DNA of 9,283 nt from positions 1 to 9,283 of the forward strand of contig CACZPB010000131.1 in assembly GCA_902782905.1 (NCBI GenBank). Direction: 5' to 3'. Positions 5,772-9,283 of this stretch are shown here, piece by piece (the first letter of the stretch is position 1; each line of letters begins with the position of its first letter). This stretch comes from an uncultured bacterium (GTDB lineage: Bacteria; Cyanobacteriota; Vampirovibrionia; Gastranaerophilales; Gastranaerophilaceae). The notes beneath the pieces are model-generated. The model did no database searches and had not been told where the DNA came from. It saw nothing but the letters and a program-made list of their open reading frames with translations. Position numbers and translations under genes: made by a program.

Positions 5772-6524
5772 TTAATCCACAGCGCAGAATTCATCACTGC
5801 CGTTTAAAGGATCTTTATCTTGACCTTTTTTATAGTATTCTCTTATCATTCTGATTTCTGAAGCTGAACAAATTGAGTCCTGACCCAGATTAGCACGTTC
5901 AAAACAATCTTTTGTAACGCCCTTTTTTTGTAAAGTGCGAGGGAAACAATCTTGCGTAAAAACTGGCTCTACTATGCCGTCTACTCTCATCAGTTCCTGC
6001 AATTCTTCAATAGTCAGATTTTCCTTTTCGTCATATTGCCGTCTTGGTGCTTCGGCTTCTGAAAGAAGCTTGTAGATATACTGTATATCAGACTTTTTGA
6101 GTCCCTGTTCCGAATAAAAGCTGTAGTAACCCGTCTCAGCGACAAAATTGACTACATAAAACTTATTTTTGTCTCCTCGAACATTGTAGACAATTCCGTC
6201 AATATTAATTGCTTTATTAATAGGGTAATTTATATAAACTCCGCTTATATTCGGCATCTTGTCGTCATATTTTTGAGTCTTTCTTAGCGTTACACTGCGC
6301 TTTCTATCAAGAGGAAATTTTATCTCAAGCATCCCGTCCATTGCTCTAACGCTATAATTAGCAACTCTTATCGGCAAATTAAAACCGGCCTTTTTAGCTC
6401 CGCAATATATGTCATCTCCGCAATCTATCCACGGGTTAGGAATTGCCTGTGCTTGTTTTGATACGGTTAAAGTAAGTAGAAATATTAATATAGTAAAAAC
6501 AGATAGATAAAAACTCTTTTTCAT
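5772..6524 (-). CDS. Secreted protein with six cysteines, function unknown
   Basis: A 250-residue exported protein. A classic Sec signal peptide (two Lys, then a hydrophobic core at 5-21) ends in A-Q-A, giving cleavage after residue 27. The mature N-terminus I-P-N-P-W-I-D-C and the following A-G-F-N-L-P, then a beta-rich part (about 50-150) with N-I-S-G-V-Y, recall an unnamed extracellular domain I associate with Firmicutes secreted proteins; this is from memory. After residue 155 comes a charged helical tail with four cysteines (C183, C197, C209, C247); with C35 and C41 they could form three disulphides. AAGGAG lies 5 bases before the ATG. It is divergent from another secreted-protein gene across an 82-base spacer, which suggests shared regulation. 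Confidence 0.75.
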   Translation of the reverse strand: MKKSFYLSVFTILIFLLTLTVSKQAQAIPNPWIDCGDDIYCGAKKAGFNLPIRVANYSVRAMDGMLEIKFPLDRKRSVTLRKTQKYDDKMPNISGVYINYPINKAINIDGIVYNVRGDKNKFYVVNFVAETGYYSFYSEQGLKKSDIQYIYKLLSEAEAPRRQYDEKENLTIEELQELMRVDGIVEPVFTQDCFPRTLQKKGVTKDCFERANLGQDSICSASEIRMIREYYKKGQDKDPLNGSDEFCAVD

Positions 6525-6606
6525 TTAAACTCCTTATGTTTTATAACATTTATTATATAACAACAAATACAAATATTTGTATTAGTATATAAATAAGGAG
6601 AAAATT
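6525..6606. promoter_or_regulatory. Divergent promoter region with an 18-bp perfect palindrome
   Basis: This spacer must hold promoters for both secreted-protein genes. AATACAAATATTTGTATT (6566-6583) is a perfect palindrome, as expected for a site bound by a symmetric dimeric regulator. A perfect -10 box for the minus-strand gene, TATAAT (complement of 6552-6557), lies so that the palindrome covers its -35 position (about 6575-6580). For the plus-strand gene TATAAC (6556-6561) is a possible -10 with no clear -35. Ribosome binding sites AAGGAG flank both ends (complement of 6530-6535, and 6595-6600). A repressor on the palindrome could control both directions. Confidence 0.6.
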
Positions 6607-8250
6607 ATGAGAGATAAATTTATTATTTGTGTACTTTTTGCTCTTTTATTCAATATTGCTCTGCCGCAGGGAGTTTTGGCTAAAGATAAGATATTCAAAA
6701 ACAAACTGTTTTCTATATCTATGCCTGAGGAATTGGATGGTGTGTACGAAGTAAAAACAGAAAAAGACAAAATTTCTTTTTATCATAAAGCATCTAAAAA
6801 AGCAGGTTACGGAGGATTTGCTTTCGGAATAAAAGCATACAAAAATCCTGCTGACCATGCGGTTCTTCCGGGGAGCAAAAAGATTGGCGAATTAGCAGAC
6901 AAAATGGGACATTTATACGATGTAGTCGTAAAACACCCGACAGATGTTCAATACGACTATATACAATCTCCAAAACCGCCAAAATCTTTTAAAATGCTGT
7001 ATGAAATTGGAGATAATGCAAATATTATAGGGGTAAACGGCTCAACATATTTTAAAAACCAAGGTATGAAGGGTGAAGACTTATATAAATCTGTTTTAGA
7101 AAAACATATAAAATCTATCAAACAAAATTGGGATTCAGAAAAGCTCGAAGCTGAAAATATGAGTTATATGTACAATATAATCGATTCAAAAGATAAAATC
7201 GGATATACCTATTATGATATGAACGCTGATGGAATAGACGAACTTCTTATTGGTGAAATTGCAGAAGGAAACTGGAAAGGAGTCGTTTATGATATTTACA
7301 CTATGGTTAACAGAAAGCCTCAGCATGTAGCAAGCGGCGGAAGTCGGGATCGATATTATATCTGCAACGGAAGTTTTGTTTGTAACGAGTACTCAGCAGG
7401 TGCAAAAGAAAGCGGAGTAGGGGTTTATATTTTAGTGGAAAATTCGACGGAATTGTTTCCGCAAGTAAACTTTAAATTCGACGAATATGAAAATCCTGAA
7501 AACCCTTATTTTATATCGTATTCTGATAACAAATGGGAAAACGTGACAGAGAAAACTTTTAATGAAAGAAAAAAAGTTTTTGAAAAGTATGAAAGATTTG
7601 ATTTTACTCCGATTTCAAAAGCTTTAAATCCTGTTAAAAAAGAGGCTAAAAAAGAGGTTAAAACAAAACTCAAAGACAGATACAATGCCGGAAAAAATTA
7701 TTTTGATTACTCAGTTGTTTTAAATGAATTTCCAAAAAATTATTTCTATACGACAGTAAAAATAAATAAATCAAAAGAGAGAATTTTGATAATAACAGAT
7801 AAAATTACCGACAACAAAGGTGCTTTAAATGGTTTATTCTACTATGTTGCTAAAAACGGTTTTGTTTATCCTTTAGGACTTTTAGAGAGCAAAGTGCCGT
7901 TTTCAATATCAAAAGATTATTTATACTTGAATGACGGAAATGACAATATAAAACTCTTTATATCAGACAAAAAGTTTGAATTTGATAAATCTAAAGTGCA
8001 AAAGATTGATAAAAAAGCTAAGAATATTGAGTTTGAAACAATCAAAAGTGCCGATAAATTTTCAGGTGATTTTGGAGAACCGGCAGGAGATGATGTTAAA
8101 AAACTATCAAATGAAGGATTTTACTTTTTCTATCATGATTCTCAGTACAAAAAGAAATATGTCCAAAAACTTATGCAAGAATGTATTGATGATGGCGTAA
8201 AAACCAATGTTCAAATGTACTGTCAGATGGTGAAGAAATTACATCAGTAA
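6607..8250 (+). CDS. Secreted multidomain protein with a calcium-loop-like motif
   Basis: A 547-residue exported protein. The signal peptide has a hydrophobic core at 5-19 and probable cleavage after V-L-A (residue 25). Residues about 30-175 form a module with G-Y-G-G-F-A-F-G-I (67-75) and P-T-D-V-Q-Y-D-Y (111-118), which resembles a domain I recall from gut Firmicutes secreted proteins. Residues 204-212, D-M-N-A-D-G-I-D-E, form an EF-hand/FG-GAP-like calcium loop (D204, N206, D208, D211, E212) preceding hydrophobic strand L-L-I. A Lys-rich linker (about 338-361) leads to a C-terminal region (about 362-547) I do not recognise. No catalytic motif, membrane anchor or cell-wall sorting signal is seen, so it should be periplasmic or released. 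AAGGAG is 6 bases before the ATG. It is divergent from the secreted protein at 5772-6524. Confidence 0.75.
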   Translation: MRDKFIICVLFALLFNIALPQGVLAKDKIFKNKLFSISMPEELDGVYEVKTEKDKISFYHKASKKAGYGGFAFGIKAYKNPADHAVLPGSKKIGELADKMGHLYDVVVKHPTDVQYDYIQSPKPPKSFKMLYEIGDNANIIGVNGSTYFKNQGMKGEDLYKSVLEKHIKSIKQNWDSEKLEAENMSYMYNIIDSKDKIGYTYYDMNADGIDELLIGEIAEGNWKGVVYDIYTMVNRKPQHVASGGSRDRYYICNGSFVCNEYSAGAKESGVGVYILVENSTELFPQVNFKFDEYENPENPYFISYSDNKWENVTEKTFNERKKVFEKYERFDFTPISKALNPVKKEAKKEVKTKLKDRYNAGKNYFDYSVVLNEFPKNYFYTTVKINKSKERILIITDKITDNKGALNGLFYYVAKNGFVYPLGLLESKVPFSISKDYLYLNDGNDNIKLFISDKKFEFDKSKVQKIDKKAKNIEFETIKSADKFSGDFGEPAGDDVKKLSNEGFYFFYHDSQYKKKYVQKLMQECIDDGVKTNVQMYCQMVKKLHQ

Positions 8251-8272
8251 CGTTTTTATACCATGAAAACGT
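8250..8272. terminator. AT-rich hairpin between convergent genes, possible weak terminator
   Basis: ACGTTTTTA (8250-8258) pairs with TATGAAAACGT-type sequence (8264-8272) in a 9-bp stem with one G-T wobble and a 5-base loop. It overlaps the last base of one stop codon and the last base of the convergent gene's stop codon. T-rich sequence follows on the plus strand (8275-8286). With few G-C pairs it would be a weak terminator, but it is the only structure available to either gene. Confidence 0.45.
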
Positions 8273-8724
8273 CAATTTTCTTTTTTGATATATTCAAGAG
8301 CGTCAAACGTATCAGGATTAGCATTCGGAATAGGGGCAAATCGAATTAATATGCCATCATCAAAAGAACCTTCAACAAATTCTTTTTGTACGGATTTTAT
8401 ATTAAATACCTCGTCTGGTTCATACGCTCCGCCAAATTTAAACTTTACAGAGTTACTCATTTGTACACAAGAAAACGGCAAACCTATACCTTGCTCGCTA
8501 TCTTCAGTATGACCGGAGTTTTCGTCATTGAATATATAAAAATAATTTGTTTTTTTATTTTGTTCATCAGCAGAAAAAGTTTCATATACTCCTTTTTGAA
8601 AATATACATGTGTATATTTTTGTTTAAGAAAATTATTGCCTTTAATATTTGCACAACCTGCTAACAAACAGATTAATATAGTAACAGGCATGATTATAGT
8701 TAATAATTTTGCTGTTTTGTGCAT
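8272..8724 (-). CDS. Small lipoprotein of unknown function
   Basis: A 150-residue membrane-anchored lipoprotein. Its signal peptide has Lys at 3 and 6, a hydrophobic core and a canonical lipobox L-A-G-C, so the mature protein begins at the lipidated C24. The exported part looks like one small beta barrel with conserved-looking G-I-G-L-P-F-S-C (79-86), F-K-F-G-G-A (95-100) and G-S-F-D-D-G (119-124). I associate this pattern with small lipoprotein domains in gut Firmicutes but cannot name it. The start at 8724 is preceded by AGGAG with 5-base spacing; a start 33 codons upstream would lack a ribosome binding site and spoil the signal peptide. It lies 49 bases after the cupin gene on the same strand and is probably co-transcribed with it. 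Confidence 0.8.
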   Translation of the reverse strand: MHKTAKLLTIIMPVTILICLLAGCANIKGNNFLKQKYTHVYFQKGVYETFSADEQNKKTNYFYIFNDENSGHTEDSEQGIGLPFSCVQMSNSVKFKFGGAYEPDEVFNIKSVQKEFVEGSFDDGILIRFAPIPNANPDTFDALEYIKKEN

Positions 8725-8773
8725 AAATTCTCCTGAGTTATTATATGCAAGGAATGGTTTTTGCCGGTGAAAA

Positions 8774-9187
8774 TTATTTATTAACAGATAATGGGGTCCC
8801 TTTTTCTCCGATATAAAAAACAATTAACTCAACCGGCTCATTTCCGGTATTTTTACCATAATGATATTTCCCGATTAATTCAGGCAAAACTTCTCCTTCA
8901 TGGAGTGTTATTTCTTTATTGTTGTCTGTAACAACAGTCAGAGTACCTTTTTTTACATAAGCAATATTTACTAAATCATGTTTATGCATAGGTAATTCTT
9001 CGTTTACATTTATAATAATCTTTAATACTGTAACTTCCGGTTTCTTTATTTTTAATTTTTTATATGCTGCATTATCCCATGTTTGAGTTGTTTTTAATAA
9101 TACATCCTTTTGGGCAGAATATGCTGAAATTGTTGTGCACAAAATCATTATAAAGAATACAAATGCTAATTTTATTGTTTTTTTCAT
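8774..9187 (-). CDS. Secreted cupin-domain protein
   Basis: A 137-residue exported single-domain cupin. The signal peptide (Lys at 2, 3 and 6, hydrophobic core) should be cut after A-Y-S-A (residue 25), placing the protein in the periplasm. Cupin motif 1 is P-M-H-K-H (H68 and H70), but the usual Glu metal ligand is replaced (N74 at about that place), followed by Y-V-K-K-G (G81). Motif 2 is G98 through G106-x-x-H109-x-x-x-N113. Three His remain as possible metal ligands. Substrate unknown; related small cupins bind sugars, organic acids or metals. I chose ATG at 9187, with AAGGAGAGG upstream, because a longer frame would run through the tRNA and its terminator. It probably forms an operon with the lipoprotein gene. 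Confidence 0.85.
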   Translation of the reverse strand: MKKTIKLAFVFFIMILCTTISAYSAQKDVLLKTTQTWDNAAYKKLKIKKPEVTVLKIIINVNEELPMHKHDLVNIAYVKKGTLTVVTDNNKEITLHEGEVLPELIGKYHYGKNTGNEPVELIVFYIGEKGTPLSVNK

Positions 9188-9211
9188 ACTATTTAATCCT
9201 CTCCTTTTAGC

Positions 9212-9236
9212 AAAAAAGAGGCTTTTAAAGCCTCTT
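9212..9236 (-). terminator. Terminator after tRNA-Ala
   Basis: On the minus strand AAGAGGC and GCCTCTT (plus-strand 9230-9236 and 9216-9222) form a perfect 7-bp stem, extendable by T-A pairs into the loop. The T-tract continues with the complement of 9212-9215. It starts 3 bases after the tRNA CCA end, as usual for a tRNA transcript, and stops 24 bases before the cupin ATG. Confidence 0.85.
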
Positions 9237-9239
9237 AAA

Positions 9240-9283
9240 TGGTGGAGGTTAGGAGATTCGAACTCCTGACCCTCTGCGTGCAA
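9240..9283 (-). tRNA. tRNA-Ala (anticodon UGC), 3' part, cut by window edge
   Basis: Read on the minus strand, the window edge falls at position 33 of the tRNA. The anticodon TGC (complement of 9280-9282) lies in loop context T-TGC-A-C, then the 3' anticodon strand GCAGA and variable loop GGGTC. The T arm is AGGAG-TTCGAAT-CTCCT, perfectly paired, followed by acceptor strand AACCTCC, discriminator A and an encoded CCA (complement of 9240-9242). The 5' half, and so the acceptor pairing, is outside the window. The UGC anticodon reads alanine codons. Confidence 0.93.

Noticed and set aside
8740..8745. Perfect TATAAT on the minus strand just before the lipoprotein gene.
   Set aside because: Transcription would start within the Shine-Dalgarno (complement of 8730-8734), and no -35 box is found, so it cannot serve as its promoter.
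8725..8823. Longer start for the lipoprotein (33 extra codons).
   Set aside because: It overlaps the cupin gene, lacks a ribosome binding site and would bury the signal peptide and lipobox.
1..9283. CRISPR arrays, transposases, toxin-antitoxin or defence genes.
   Set aside because: No regularly spaced repeats and no such protein motifs were found on either strand.

Overview
The window is AT-rich bacterial DNA with strong AAGGAG-type ribosome binding sites and ordinary Rho-independent terminators. Two things suggest an uncultured gut bacterium of the Gastranaerophilales/Vampirovibrionia (Melainabacteria) group. One is the short N-terminal leader ending in an 'NFK' tripeptide on the kinase-like protein at 1919-3223. 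The other is the mix of Gram-negative lipoprotein/secretion signals with small extracellular domains that, from memory, look like those of gut Firmicutes. This placement is inference; no rRNA or marker protein is present to settle it.

Layout. Bases 1-457 hold no gene: a more GC-rich, hairpin-rich stretch (about 60-215), then an AT-rich upstream region for a small heat-shock protein (Hsp20, 458-919). A PHP-family phosphoesterase (1000-1845) and a long ROK/ASKHA-like kinase-fold protein (1919-3223) follow on the same strand. A strong bidirectional terminator separates these from a convergent HU gene (3293-3568, minus). HU is divergent from a small beta-rich DUF6941-like protein (3741-4187). A GC-rich double hairpin, the second copy of a repeat also seen near 171-213, lies between that gene and a convergent ferritin-like helical protein (4314-5642, minus), whose leader carries a large inverted repeat.

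The right third is a cell-envelope group. Two divergently transcribed secreted proteins (5772-6524 minus; 6607-8250 plus) share an 82-base spacer containing an 18-base perfect palindrome. They are followed by a small lipoprotein (8272-8724, minus) and a secreted cupin (8774-9187, minus). The window ends inside a tRNA-Ala(UGC) gene on the minus strand, with its own terminator just upstream of the cupin.

How the genes work together. Hsp20 and HU are housekeeping chaperone and nucleoid proteins, and the PHP enzyme probably acts in nucleotide or RNA-end turnover. The four exported proteins could share an envelope role, but only the shared regulatory spacer of the divergent pair supports any functional link. 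I see no phage, transposase, CRISPR array or defence system, and no convincing novel multi-gene system. The points most worth following are the regulatory palindrome, the leader hairpins, the repeated GC-rich element, the divergent kinase-like protein and the unassigned ferritin-like family.
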